DNA from: Perkinsus olseni
Lineage: Eukaryota > Perkinsozoa > Perkinsida > Perkinsidae
Length of the DNA: 64,000 nt
Direction: 5' to 3'
Assembly (NCBI GenBank): GCA_013115135.1
Contig: JABANP010000021.1
Location: forward strand, 228,325-292,324
How positions within the stretch are numbered: the first letter of the stretch is position 1; every line of letters begins with the position of its first letter. Of this stretch, positions 34,098 through 45,692 are shown one piece after another. A program made the position numbers and the translations under genes. Under the pieces are notes generated by a model. The model was not told where the DNA came from and ran no database searches. It saw only the letters and a program-made list of their open reading frames with translations.

Positions 34098-36838
34098 TCA
34101 CAACGGAGGGAACATATCCTTATGTCGAGCAGGAGAAGGCACGAAGAAATCATCATCATACTCATCATCATACTCATCACCGCCCGGAAGGTACGACACG
34201 TCGTAGCCGTTATCATCATCAGGAGAAGAATAACTGGACTCTGGCGAGTCGGCGGCTTCAATGCCACTAGAGCCCAGCACCTTCTCAGGATCCTTGCTCT
34301 TGACCACGTCAAGGTCCATAACAACATCGTACTGACTGATGCCCGACATCTCAGGAAGAGAGGGTTTGCCACCCTCTACAACAGACCGTGTGGCGGTGCC
34401 GAAGGTCCGAAGGGCTCTGGTTGAGGCAAAGGCCAGGATACCAATGGTGCGAGGAATGACCACTACGCCGAAGAGGTAACCAGTGAGTCCGAAGAAGACG
34501 TACTCATTGGCTGTACTAACATGCTTGAGGGTGCCCTTCTGTGTAGCTTGCCCCAATATCAGCGTGAAGACAACGATGGGAAGGAGATTGGCCGCCAGCC
34601 AGGCAGCGGTAAGCCAGGACCTGGTCTCCATACGACGGGCTTGAGTGTCAGCAGTCCGAGCGGCTAGTGGATCGGGCCCAGCTGTGCCCCAGGGTAAGAT
34701 ATCAGCCATACAGACACTGTAGACAGCGGAGCCCACAACAGTGGAGGCGGGTAGCATTAGGAACCATTGTACAACGCACAGAGGCAGCAACCATAGGACC
34801 TCAATGTCGCCCAGGAGGACCATCGCGGCGAAAGGGGACGTGCATACAGCGATGAAACCGGCCGATTCCAGTGGATGATAGCCATGAGCCAAGACGCACG
34901 AGAGACGGTAGAATCCCAAAAACCATAATACGCCAAGAAGCAAGCATAGTATTCTACAAAACAGGACCACCGCTCGGGACAGAGTGTAACTGCCGCACAG
35001 GAGTTGGGAGATGACGATCGATGCTATGAGGATAACACAGGCGAACGGGAGTTGCAGATAGTCGTTGAAGTTACTCAGACCAATGATCATGATAAAATCC
35101 AGGGCGACAAACGAGAATATGTCCGCGAAAAAGCTGCCAAAACGGTATATGGCGAGGAGTAGAGAGTTGCCGTAACCGGTACAAGTCGGGTCACTCCGAG
35201 CCAGCAGTTGCCGTATACTCGAGGCCATAATGAAGGGAGACCAAGTGTCAAACCGAGAGTGCTGTATGAAGTCACGGAAAGTGAAAGAGCGAGCATTGTG
35301 TTCGAGCACTTCCTTTTTCATAGCCTTAGGATTGTCCTTGGCACCGGGGAGCAAGACAACCGTACAGGACCCATGAGCAGAGCTGGCCAGCATACTCCCA
35401 TCGTTCAGTAAGATGTTGGCCAGCAGCGGATTCATACAGTCATTATTACCGGCCAAAGTGAGCTGTGTGAAGTAAGTGTCAGTATCCACTCTGTCTAGCC
35501 GGAAAGCACACATCGCACAGTTGACGTTACTCAGATTCCCACCCAGACCGCTGTCCATAGCGCCATCCGTAGCGATACGAATCCTCTGGCGGAGTAACCA
35601 GGAGGCAAGGCTCGGGTTGGACAGTAGAATCCGTATGCTCGGAACACATGGGATTTGGTTACTGGCTGTGACTATAGTGTTGCCACTCACTATGGCCACC
35701 TTATCGCTCTGCAGCTTCTGATACATGAGTGAGAGGCAGTTGTCATCGGGACATACACCACAGTCTAGCAGGGCGACCTTAATGTCATTCCTGGAGGAGG
35801 TGACATTGGCAAAGTGCCGAGCAACACCTTCAATAGCCCAGAGATGGCAGGCCATCCGAGACGTGACGATCGGATCTAACACCAGCATAGAAAGTGAAAA
35901 TAACTTCATTCCACTACGCCCGACACTCCAGGAGGCGATCCATTAGAGAATTTCCCACAAATTCCCCACGTTAGACGCATTATACCAACCTACTTTCCCG
36001 CGTATCTTCCCCCAATACTACCTGCTGAGCTCTGATCCGGATACTCCTTGACGCACAACGCCAACTGCAGCGGTGGGAACTCGTTGCCCTTCATTTGTAT
36101 AGTACTTTCGTACAGGTGGACGAACACTTCCTTCCCTTTATCGACAGTCAGTCGGCCTTGCTTTAACGCCTCTCTATCCTCTGGATATATTCTAGCCGCC
36201 CTGTCCAACTCCCCACCTGGCTTCCACAGCTCCTCAGCATTCATGTAGACGCCCATGCGTTGCAGCTCACTCAGAAAGGAGGCCTCATAGTCCTCCTTGG
36301 CCATCTCGAACTCGTTGCGGCCATCGACCACAACGCAGACAACGACTTGGTCCCAGGCGATAAGACCGGAATCACACATTCTCTTCACGTTCCTCATCAC
36401 ACATATGAGCGTTGAGAGGAAACCATTGGGCGTGGCTCCCTGTATGCCACGGCCTACTGCTATCGCTATAGTGAACTTGACCGTTTGAGCCACGGACTCG
36501 ACAAATCGCATGTGGAAGGGCCTAAGAGAGCTCCAACCACCAAAGAAGTCCCAATAGAAGTCGGTATCAAACATGTCCTGTATTCCGCGCAGGTCGATGC
36601 CCAAATCAGCATACTCGACGTTACAGTGTCGCACAAGCTCCTCATCTCGGATTGTGACTGGGGTGTAGCGGACGAAGTGACGATTGAGACGCTTCTTCGG
36701 GCAGAAGTCTATGTAGGAGCGGTAGTTAGGGTTATAGGGGTTTATAAAGGGGTGAGTGCATGATACCTCACTCAAGGGATGATGGGTAGTAGTAGCAGTA
36801 GTAGTCTCGGGGAGGCTGTCACCACGTCGGAGACGCAT
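34098..36838 (-). CDS. Chitin-synthase-like membrane glycosyltransferase, copy C
   Basis: Exon 1 is 36838-36022 (ATG 36838, MRLRRGDSLPE). A 146-nt intron (36021-35876) follows, then exon 2, 35875-34098. The architecture equals copy A: FVRYTPVTIRDEELVRHCNV, VVVCVVVDGRNEF, FVHLYESTIQMKGNEFPP then LQLALCVKE, MACHLWAIEGVARHF, LLDCGVCP, GLGGNLSNVNCAMCAFRLD, and a WGT box at ADILPWGTAGPDP. The EDR box is LLNDGSM and the QRRRW box IQHSRFD. At least seven hydrophobic segments follow (for example FFADIFSFVALDFIMIIGL, FCRILCLLLGVLWFLGF). The cytosolic tail is acidic and ends KDMFPPL. A hydrophobic frame runs upstream of the chosen ATG to about 36960 but has no ATG before a stop. It is the first gene of the array in the direction of transcription. 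Confidence 0.75.
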
Positions 36839-36959
36839 ACATAATACCGTACTCTTTGAGAGACGACGACGGCAAAACGAGACAACTGAAACGACCAGGC
36901 CGACTAACACCAATACCAATACTAGTACCACTACTACGACAACTAATCCCCCTATTGAG

Positions 36960-37516
36960 TCGAGTCATGGAGACTAATCCACGCACTTGCCTGTCTCGGG
37001 AGTTACGTACCCTATGTTGGGAATAGCGTGTGCTGGAGAAGCTCCGGCGGCTCTATTCGCGCCTGAAGGATAAAAAGGACCCCTTCGAGAGGGTAAAAGG
37101 GCTCAGCATCTTGAGACCAAATGAGACGCACAGATCAGTGATGCGGCGTCACCGAATCTTGGAAAATGGCATTCGTGAATCGATTTGTCAGCGGAGCGAT
37201 GCAAGTGCAAGCTCGCTGATGAGCGTTGTTGATAGTCGCTAGTGTAGGGTTCTAGTACCTCCATCGTTACCATAAAGACCCGAAATAGTAAAGCTGGCAT
37301 CTAGACTCAATTACGCGAGAAAATCATACTGTTTGGATGTCCCAAAACGCGAATTTGATAATCGCTAAGAACAATCAAGGACCGACGGTGGTCAGCCAAA
37401 CTCGCACTCACAGAAGGGAAGGATTAGGGGTTGGGCCACGGGTTCCGATCACGTACCGCGGTCTCGAGTAGGAGCTGATCTCCTGTTCTTCAGTTATATT
37501 TCACCCACCCTTAGTG
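36960..37516. other. Intergenic, no supported gene
   Basis: This is a divergent interval between the chitin-synthase-like array and TIM10. It contains one AGCGGAGCGA motif (37190-37200) that recurs elsewhere in the window. Confidence 0.5.
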
Positions 37517-37887
37517 ATGTCAACAGGTAGCACTATCCAGCAACCGGTAGCATGTCGTTTAATAGTATTTGTCTGATCAGAAGTATCCGCCGCCCAGATG
37601 GCCATCGCCGAGATGCGTGGTCTTGCTGACACCTTCTCTCGCTTGACTGAGGCTTGCTACAAGAAGTGTATTCCCAATGTTAAGGAGGGCCAACTCAACG
37701 TGGGAGAGATGAGCTGCACTGACAGGTACTCCATCTCAAAGGGGGATCGACTGAACTCAATGCTCATATTCCTCCCAGGTGTGTATCGAAGTACCTGGAC
37801 GTGCACACTTTGGTTGGCACTGAGCTCAACAACATCACACAACAGGCCCAGCAAGCTCAGCAGGCGCAGCAGGCCGGCCAACAGTGA
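37517..37887 (+). CDS. TIM10: Mitochondrial inner-membrane import chaperone TIM10
   Basis: A small TIM chaperone of the mitochondrial intermembrane space that shields hydrophobic precursors. Three exons: 37517-37546 (MSTGSTIQQP), 37598-37725 and 37779-37887; 88 residues in total. The first intron is 51 nt and the second 53 nt, and both joins keep frame. Twin CX3C motifs are present: CYKKC and CTDRC, with the Tim10-like context VGEMSCTDRCVSKYLDVH. A Gln/Ala repeat tail ends the protein. Tim10 is preferred over Tim9 because of the CVSKYLDVH segment. If exon 1 is not used, the in-frame ATG at 37598 gives a 78-residue form. Confidence 0.88.
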
Positions 37888-38140
37888 AGCTATTAACTGA
37901 TTCCCGAGGGCGGCCGCCTTCGAAATACCAGTACTACTGTTTCATTGCTCCGCTACTGCAGGCAAGGCGTTGAGTTACTCAGTCTAGGAAAATGGCCGGG
38001 TCGGAATGAGGGATTCGAGGTTAACGGTAACGGCCATATCCAACAGTTGCCAACTCGCTGTGTTATGACTGAGGTTGTTGGGATAGAAAAAGTCCACTAC
38101 AACTAACGGCAGCAGCAGCTCGGAAGGGTCACCAGAGCCG

Positions 38141-39100
38141 ATGGCTTCCACTGCTCCAGCCAAGGGTGCTGGGTATTGGGAGCTTCAACCACCCCCTCTC
38201 TTCCGGTACTCAGCCTGTGTCCGAGATCAGTGCCCTCAGTCGCTGCTGCGTACAGGTACTTTCCGCTACGACAGTTCAAGCTGGCCGCCGGTAGACAAGA
38301 TGGACATCATCAGTACGTGCATCGGCATAGCAACAAGTAAAAATCCAACACCCATCGGAGCGGCCGCTAGCTCTTCTTGGCAGTATATTCTTGGTCGGAG
38401 CAGCTCCTACTCACGTCATGTTTACTGAGAACCCCGGAGTCAAAGTGAAGTCTGTGAAGTACAGGGAGGGTATGACTACTACACAAGGTAAGACTTAGTA
38501 CGACGATTTCAGGCCGAACTTTTCCTACCACGACAAATTTCCTGCTTGCCGAAAATGCACGGTTTGTAGAGCAACAAATTGGGCTATGTGCAAACTGGAA
38601 AACTCTAGCAGCCAATTCATCGTGCTTCAGTGACTGGTAAGAGGAAGCGCGGTGCTGTATCCGTGAACCCTACCACAGTACTGGCCGATGTCACCATGGA
38701 GAACGGCAAAGTGTATCCGCTATGTGCGTGCATCAGAGGTTAGTCGTGCCACCAGCCGTCACCACTCTCCATTCCGAAGTGCACTACTGCTAGGTGATAT
38801 AATAGAGACCAATACACGCCTTTGTGGTGAGGACGCTCCCAAGCTGATGAGCCCGGACTATTGCGAGACGGAAGGCTTCGTCGCCATCCTCCTACTCAAG
38901 CTCACTCGATTGAACGACGGCAGGTAGTAGCAGATGGGGGATCCTCTGCATCTCTCGCTCAACCTGTTGTTCTTCTCAGTCAAGGACTCATAACGGAATC
39001 TGATTACCTTGAGAAGTTCCCCAACGCCCGAGGGCCCGTTCGGTCTCGGTATCGCACCACTATCCCGGACGCTCTGCCCTCAGAGGATGATGATGATTGA
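38141..39100 (+). CDS. ABITRAM: ABITRAM (Simiate/FAM206A)-like protein
   Basis: I recognise the family from the conserved order SVKYREGMTTT (human ISYQIS region), NPTTVLADVTMENGKVYPLC followed by ACIRG (human IYCSDGEEYTVSSCVRG), SPDYCETEGFVAILLLKL (human STEGYIAVVLPKF) and LITESDYLEK (human LLTQKQYEE). The start is ATG 38141 (MASTAPAKGAGYWELQPPPL). Stop is TGA 39098-39100 after a Ser-Glu-Asp-rich end. Several small introns split it; the segment IFLVGAAPTHVMFTENPGVK is one exon near 38386-38470. Introns between about 38200 and 38386 are not fixed. In animals the protein is linked to actin and transcription regulation; its role in a protist is unknown. Confidence 0.7.
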
Positions 39101-39282
39101 TTACCTCTACATTTCTACCATCAACCTTAATTGAGTTACTAAGTACTCGGGGCTAGACAACAGAGGAAGAAACCATGCATTATCGTGCTACTGTGATTAC
39201 AGTAACACGGCCGTGCAATTGCAGGGAAGTCCACGATTAACGCAAAAACTATCACAACAGTAGTGATGATAATGGCTCTGCA

Positions 39283-40483
39283 TCAATCCTTAGCGTCCTG
39301 GATGCCCTTGTTGCAAATTTCGAACACACAATCGCCCTCTGGGAGGTTGGGTGAGTCGATTATCTTCATGATCCTCTGCTCTCCCCTCCCCTTCCGAAGA
39401 GCGATTCGTGTGGTACCTCGAAAGTGGTAATGACGGTCCACATCAGTGGCCTTTAGCAGTACTGTAATGAGCCAGTACGTGACCTCCTATAGGTTTGGGC
39501 GGGTTAGCCGCAAACGACATTGCCGCCGCCGGATCCGCCATCACTTGATTCGTGATTACTACCGCCAAGTTATACCTAACATTCCCTCTGTAACCACAGT
39601 GTCACCACCACCACCACCACCACCGGGATACTACTCTTCGCTAAGCTTCTGAAGTCTGCTCATAACCCTAGAAAGGAGCTGCTGTCGCTCAGCCAAGTCA
39701 CCCCGTCCTGTGAAGTCTACTCGGAAGGGTCCCATAATACCTAAGGCTTGATCCATGCTTAACACGAAACCGACTTGAACCGTCTCACTGTCAACGACAA
39801 GGAGGGCATACTTTTCCTCGGCCATCTTTGCAGCTACACAGAGCAACAGCTGCACCAAATGCTCTGAGTTGTAACACCGAGCATAGATGATGTTGTCGAG
39901 GACCTGCTGCGGGTCGACCCCGAAGGCCTGCGCGATCTGCGTTATCCGGTCTGGACGGAAGGTGTTCTCAGTGTCGATGTAGCAGACCTTCCCGTTAGCA
40001 CCACCATACGACTGTGGCATCTGGGCGATGACGCTCAGGGAGTGGCACAATTGAGTCTTGCCGCAGCGGAACTCGCCGAAGAACTCGGTGATGCTGCAGC
40101 TCTCGACACCCCTCCTAGCAGCTGGTCAACCTTTGATGAGCCGGTCGAGAGACGAAAGCGCTTCTTGCACTTGGTACGGACGAACTCGCTCCCAGTGATG
40201 AAGCCCGCACTGGTGAGCTTCCTGGCAGCCTCCTGTATCTTCTCAACCTTCTGTTCCGACAGACCCTTGATGCTGCACAGATCTCTCTTGGTCGTGTAAA
40301 TGACAGCCATCGCTGTGTTGAGCCCAGCTTCCTTGAGCTTGCGCAAGTCGGCCGCGTTAATACCTAGGAGAAGGCTTTCGGACAGTACTCAAGTCGAAGG
40401 GGTTGCTAACCAGCGTCCTGGAGTTTCTCTATCTCCTGGAAGTCATCATCGGCATCATCCTCAACGTCCGAGGCCATATCCAT
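39283..40483 (-). CDS. DMC1: Meiotic recombinase DMC1
   Basis: A RecA/RAD51-family strand-exchange ATPase of meiosis. Exon 1 begins at ATG 40483 ([20 protein letters not shown]), and a 47-nt intron (40410-40364) precedes [15 protein letters not shown]. The domains follow in order: helix-hairpin-helix ([18 protein letters not shown]), [20 protein letters not shown], Walker [36 protein letters not shown], Walker [44 protein letters not shown], and [13 protein letters not shown] with terminal GIQDAKD. The DMC1-type ending (GI.DAK) and N-terminus favour DMC1 over RAD51. Small introns restore frame near 39592-39650 and 39410-39460. One base is missing in the G-run of LLGGGVE (about 40108-40112), which breaks the frame just before Walker A. 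Confidence 0.85.
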
Positions 40484-40574
40484 GTGAACCTACCAAGATG
40501 GGCTTGACGAGGGGAGTTGGTAATGATCTAGCCTACGTCTCCGCTGGCATGGGCCTCAATAGGCGACGCAGCAC

Positions 40575-40915
40575 CTAGGAAGAGGGTGGTGAAAGAGAGG
40601 GCTCAGGCTCTTGAAGGGGTCTACTCGCGGAAGGGGACGAAGCTGCTGGTGGCGACGGTAAACTTTGTGTTTGCGTCTTGTCCTTGCGGGGCCTCCCCTT
40701 GGCCTTTGGCTTCTCCACCGAGGTCTGCTTGGACGGGCTCGCCATCGATGCCACTGCCTGCGGAGATTCCCGCCACTACCACCACCACCGCTGCTGGAGA
40801 AGTAGTTCTCCGAACGTGATGAGGAATGCTGGTGTTGGGGCGAGGAGCCGGGGATTACCGCTGCGAAGTCGTCCTGGGTTGCAGTTGGTGATACTTGTGC
40901 GGCTACTGCTGCCAT
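40575..40915 (-). CDS. Small AT-hook-like protein
   Basis: A putative two-exon gene: 40915-40859 (MAAVAAQVSPTATQDDFAA) and 40757-40575, joined by a 101-nt GT-AG intron in phase 0. The second exon carries VEKPKAKGRPRKDKTQTQ, with a GRPRK core typical of an AT-hook that binds the minor groove of AT-rich DNA. A Ser/Pro-rich end and TAG at 40575-40577 follow. It is low-complexity and lacks other domains, so the call rests on the motif and intron fit. It lies just upstream of DMC1 on the same strand. Confidence 0.45.
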
Positions 40916-40919
40916 TGAT

Positions 40920-41380
40920 AATGAATACGCTAGAACCAACTTCTTTTTTTAGAGTAATCAATGGACAAAAATGTGAAACCAAAATGCGCTGATGAGCGGA
41001 GCGAGGCAAAAACTGCTAGTCACTTCACCCGTGCTTAGTCCCCTCTTAAAGGGCTGTAGCCATCGACGGTAGCGGTCTGTACACGCCTATAATGCAGGAG
41101 CTCCGTGCTCTGTCGCTTGCTCGAGGGAATATGCCATTACAGATTTCTGTACGTATCCTTGCGCTGATGGGGGACAGTCGACGCTAGACGCGTGCAGTGA
41201 GAGGGCAAGGAGAATGAACAATAGAAGTCGAGTCGAGAAAAATGGAATGCCTCTTTCAGCCATTACCAGATTATACTGGAATTATTTTTTTAATGAGCGG
41301 AGACGGTCACGCGGTAGAAGCAGACGAGGTCCCACACAAGAACCTGTCGCACACCACGGCAGGGTCTGATACATCTTTCC
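40920..41380. other. Intergenic, no supported gene
   Basis: This separates the AT-hook-like gene from the first permease. Two GAGCGGAG-type motifs occur (about 40994 and 41294), each next to an AT-rich run. Confidence 0.5.
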
Positions 41381-43022
41381 ATGGCTCCAAGTACTAGGGG
41401 GCGGCGTAGAAGCTTACCCGAGTCGAGGTCGTTCTTTTCAGTGCCCCTTCTACTACAGCTCAGACGCCACTCCTAAGTGGCAAGGAGCACCAGCAGCAGC
41501 AGGTACCAGTGTCGCCTAAGATCAAGCAAAGCTCGCTGGGTGTGACAATTGCGAACCTCATGAAGAACATCATCGGCGCTGGTAGAAGCTCCCCACTGGA
41601 GAACTGCAATCGAATTTTCTATTCCTCGCAGGGCTGCTGTCGTTGCCTAGAAGTTTTGCCCTCACTGGTAACGTCCTTGGCACCGCTCTCATCCTCCTGT
41701 TCGGAGCTTGGAGTGCCCTCACCTTCAGTCTAGTCGGGTACATGGGGCACAACACAGGTAGTAATGGCAGCTTCTGCGTCTCTGGTGAGGTCATTAGTCG
41801 GGGCTCAGGCACAGGCGATTTTGCACAGCTTTGGAACATATGCTTCGGCAAGAGATCTGCCTGGGTCGTCGATTTGATCATGTTCCTCTGCACTGGCTGC
41901 TTGTGCTTGGGATTCTCCATTATTGTAAGTGACCCCATCACCTTGGGTAACCCTCCTTCTACTGTCCTCGCTTTTTTCAGATATGCGACTTCCTCAGTGA
42001 GTTCTGTATGAGTATTGGTCTGCCTGGGTGGGCCTGCACCCGTTGGTTCGTTGGTATCATCGCCCTTATCCCCATCCTTCCACTGGCCTATTCTAAGTAT
42101 GACCTCGGTTACCCATACCACTCCCTCACCTATTCTCGCTCTTCAGGTCCCTGAGTTCGTTGGGTTGGGTCTCGGTCCTCGGCCTGCTGGCTACAGCATA
42201 TACATTCGTCTATGTCTTGGGGGACACTATAAAGTTCAAAGAGGATGGTGGTGATGCCAACTACGGTCACCCTCGATCAAAGATTACTCTAATGACTGTG
42301 CTGGAGGTAAGCTACTCTGATTAGTACCACATCTTCACCTCATCCTGTCCAGGCCGTCAGTCTCTTCGGCACAGCATATGTATGCCACTATAACGCTCCC
42401 AAGTTCAACACCCAGTTGAAGAACTCCACAGCTAAACGCTTTAACGAGGTAGGCTCGATGTCTTACCTTCTGAGCATCGTCATTGTGGGTCCCTTCAGGT
42501 CTCTCTGGTCAGCTTCATCGGCTCCGGTCTAGTATACGCTGTATTCGCCTGGGCTGGCCATGTTCGATTCGGTGATAGAGTTAGCGGTGATGTGCTTATA
42601 GACTATCAAGGTAGGAAGGGGGGCAAAGGTATACGGTTCTCCCCATCGATCGTCCTGCCTCAGGGCCCTCCGCCGGTATCGGTTGCATGCTGATGTGGCT
42701 GTTCATGGCCCTCTGCCTTATATGCGGCTATCCAGTGACCTATCTCTCATCACAGGAGTCTCTCTACAGACTGGGTGTCCATGTCCCTACATGGATCTAT
42801 GTCTGCCTCCTGATGCTCGGTGGTATACTAATCCGTAACCTATCATTCTTCTTAGCCCTGGAAGGCTCCCTCTTGGGAGTCACAGTGGGGTTCACTCTAC
42901 CTGGCGCGATGTTCGTAGCCCTCTATTACAAGACCGCTTGGGCTAGGACTCAACGCTCGATCATGTACTTCAGCTGGGCCAGCATTATTGTTGGTATTCT
43001 GTTCTTTCCTGTCACTCTTTGA
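41381..43022 (+). CDS. Amino-acid permease (AAAP/SLC36-38 type), copy 1
   Basis: A polytopic transporter of the amino acid/auxin permease family. Exon 1 is only 10 nt (41381-41390), joined over a 68-nt intron to 41459-41581, which gives MAPTQTPLLSGKEHQQQQVP. The family signature follows: NLMKNIIGAG, a 50-nt intron, then GLLSLPRSFALTGNVLGTA. Membrane segments in order: ALILLFGAWSALTFSLVGYM, a helix with FLCTGCLCLGFSIII, WFVGIIALIPILPLAY, a helix with VLGLLATAYTFVYVLG, then VSLFGTAYVCHYNAPKF (a conserved AAAP motif), VSFIGSGLVYAVFAWAGH, a helix of MWLFMALCLICGYPVTY, and the terminal IIVGILFFPVTL. Several further small introns are present. Copy 2 follows 199 bp downstream in the same orientation. 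Confidence 0.8.
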
Positions 43023-43220
43023 GGAATTCTGCTGTACATCCGTCCCTTGTGCTCTCCGGAAGTGGTTTACCATCGGGTCTTGACCTCTCTTCGATTACCA
43101 ACTTTTCCGGAGTTTCCAGGTCTAGCGTTTCCGGAATGGAGGGAACATTGTGGCTTTGGTGTATTAGCCTCTCGATCTGATCACGACAGTTTTTTTCATC
43201 GAACAACAGTACTTCATCCA

Positions 43221-45301
43221 ATGGCTGGTGACAAGAGCGCACCTCTCGCAGGGCAGTCTGCGCCGGCTAATCCCCGAGCGTCGTCCAAACCCAAGTTATC
43301 GCCTGGTGCTCAAGCCGATCTCGAGACTGATGCCGAGTCTTTCTCGCATACGCATAGTCCAGCAGCGGGTCCCATCATGCGAAAACATAGTCTAGAGTAA
43401 GTGGGAATACCAGCGCGTCTTCGAAGTGAACACCACGGCCGTTATTCTTATGCAGGACCGCCCCCAGCTTTAGCGAGCCTCTGTTGAACGCAACAGTCGG
43501 TCAGGAAGGCAGCGGAGCGAAGGCGTCAACAGGCAAAAGCTCTATGGCGGTATCTGTCATCAATTGCATTAAGAACATCATTGGCGCTGGTAATAACGAG
43601 GGGATGCTGTTGCTTCGGATTGAACCCGGGACCTTTTTCTGTAGGTATCCTCTCTCTCCCTCGAAGTTTTGTTCTATCGGGAGATATCCTGGGTACCGTG
43701 CTAATATTGTTATTTGCTTTCTGGAACGCAGGAAGTTTTGCTCTTATCGGATATATGAACCAGCGAACTGGTAATAGTAGTACGAGTAGTGATAATAGGA
43801 ATGGTTTTAGTTGTAGTGGTAGTAGTACTCTGCGTTGTCCATACAATAGTGGCATTCGTATGGCCTGCCAAATTTGGCAGTGTTGTTTCGACTGTGCCCA
43901 GGATTCTATTGCTGTCTACGTATCTCCGTTTTCTCCGTTCTTCCAGAAATTACGTTAGCCCATGCAAGCGGTAGCCTGTAGGTACGAATGATTTCAAGAG
44001 TTTGTGGAACGCCGGTTTCGGTCGTAAGACGGCCTGGATCGTCGATTTATTCATGTTCCTCTATACCGCATCTTCATGCTTGGGCTTTAATATTGTGGTA
44101 GGTGCTCTTCTTCTACGCTAAAGCTGTACGTCTCTGACGCCCTTGTGTCTCTTAGATCGACGATTTCCTCGTTCAATTCTGCGCAGGGATTCATCTCCCT
44201 GGATGGATCTGCAATCGATGGGCAGCGGCCGTGATATCTCTCCTTGGTATCATGCCCCTGGCCTATAAGAAGTACCATTCCTTCCCCGCTTCGCCCAGTC
44301 ATCATGGTCATTGTCAGGTCGTTGGATTCTCTCCGCTATGTATCGTTCTTCGGCATCGCAGCCTCCTTCTACTGTATCATCTACGTTATCGTCAACGCTA
44401 TAAGGTTCGCTATGGGAGATATCGTCGACAACAGCGTTGACAACAGCGTCCACGCTCCGGTTACACTCTTCTCGGCGGTACAGGTAGTATCTTCAGCATA
44501 GGTCCATGAGTCGGCCTTGATGGGTTATTGTTGTCAGGCTATGAGTATATTTGCTCCCGCTTATGTATGCCATTATAACGCTCCAAGGTTCAATAAGGAG
44601 CTCAAGCACACCACGCCTGGAAGATTCTCTGAGGTACCACTGATAACACCTAGGTCGCGCCCACCTGTTGGCTCGGGCTCCCTCTGGTGGCTTATGCATC
44701 TGTTCGTGGACGGTTTGTTGAAGTTATTGTTTCTGTTGTTTCTGTCAGGTATCCTATTTCAGTTTCATCTTTTCCGGCATAGTTTACGCAGCGTTTGCTG
44801 TAGCCGGTCATTATAGATTTGGCGATGCAGTGAACGGTGATGTTCTCACCAATTTCGGAGGTAATTTCGCTCCGTCCTCTCCTTCCTCGACTGATGGTCC
44901 TCCTCTCAGGTCGTAACGCTGACATATGGTGTCTACTCATGTGGCTGGCCATGGCCCTGTGCCTTATCTTCGGTTATCCTCTTACCTACATCTCATCGAA
45001 CGAGTCATTGGAGCGTCTCGGTGTCTCCTGCCCTCCCTGGTTGTACATTATCATCATGACCGTCGGTGGTGTCCTTATTAAGGACCTTTCGGTCTTCCGT
45101 TCGTACCAAGGAGCCATTCTGGGTATCTCAGTAGGCTTGACTTTGCCTGGGCTCATGTACATTGGCCTGGTCTGGAGACGAGTCCAATGGGCTGCAAAGA
45201 GGAGAGCACTCACATGGTTCAGCTGGGCCAGTGTTGCCATGGGCCTCTTCTGTATGATTGTAGGTTGTGTTGCTACGGCCCTCCAGCAGAGGAAACACTG
45301 A
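43221..45301 (+). CDS. Amino-acid permease (AAAP/SLC36-38 type), copy 2
   Basis: Start: ATG 43221 (MAGDKSAPLAGQSAPAN). It has a longer hydrophilic N-terminus than copy 1, then CIKNIIGAG, a small intron, and GILSLPRSFVLSGDILGTV. Parallel motifs: LILLFAFWNAGSFALIGYMN, a helix with DLFMFLYTASSCLGFNIV, ISLLGIMPLAYKKY, AYVCHYNAPRFNKEL, FSFIFSGIVYAAFAVAGHYR, MWLAMALCLIFGYPLTY and VAMGLFCMIVGCVATALQQR with TGA 45299-45301. The region 43775-43985 contains simple GTAGTAGTA-like repetition and is most likely intronic. Substrate specificity cannot be read from sequence. Same exon design as copy 1, hence a tandem duplicate. Confidence 0.78.
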
Positions 45302-45692
45302 TTGACCCTCTCGACCTGTAGCTATATCTTCTGTCTATGGAAATGGATAAATTTCGAATTCTGTGTGAACCCCGGGCTGGCTTACCCGTGCTTGATGATG
45401 ATATCTCTGTTTGGTGCGGGCAGCGCCGTATCCTGTAGCTCTTCTTCAACCATACTTTATCACATTCAAGGAACCATCGACATTGCTCCACTTTGTTTCT
45501 GCGTACGCTCTAGTGTTTATCCAGCGCCTGGTCTCTTAAGCGATTGAGGTGATAGTGTTGAGTTGCTTTAGTTTGGGTAGGGGCATTGGGGGGGGGTGTT
45601 CACATCTCCAAGCTTGCCGTCTTCAACACGATGTACCCTCCTCCTCCCACACAGTGTACTGCTCTTTGTTTCCCTCCTCCTACTACCAAGTC
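45302..45692. other. Intergenic, no supported gene
   Basis: Spacer between permease copy 2 and the phosphatase gene. It contains a G-run (about 45587-45596) and nothing else recognisable. Confidence 0.5.

Noticed and set aside
36900..36960. Upstream hydrophobic extension of chitin-synthase-like copy C
   Set aside because: The Val/Leu run is open but has no ATG before a stop; it reflects a GTA/TTG-rich simple sequence.
43608..43640. tRNA T-arm in a permease intron (minus strand)
   Set aside because: GGTCCCGGGTTCAATCC resembles a B box, but no A box or stems accompany it; short intron context makes chance likely.
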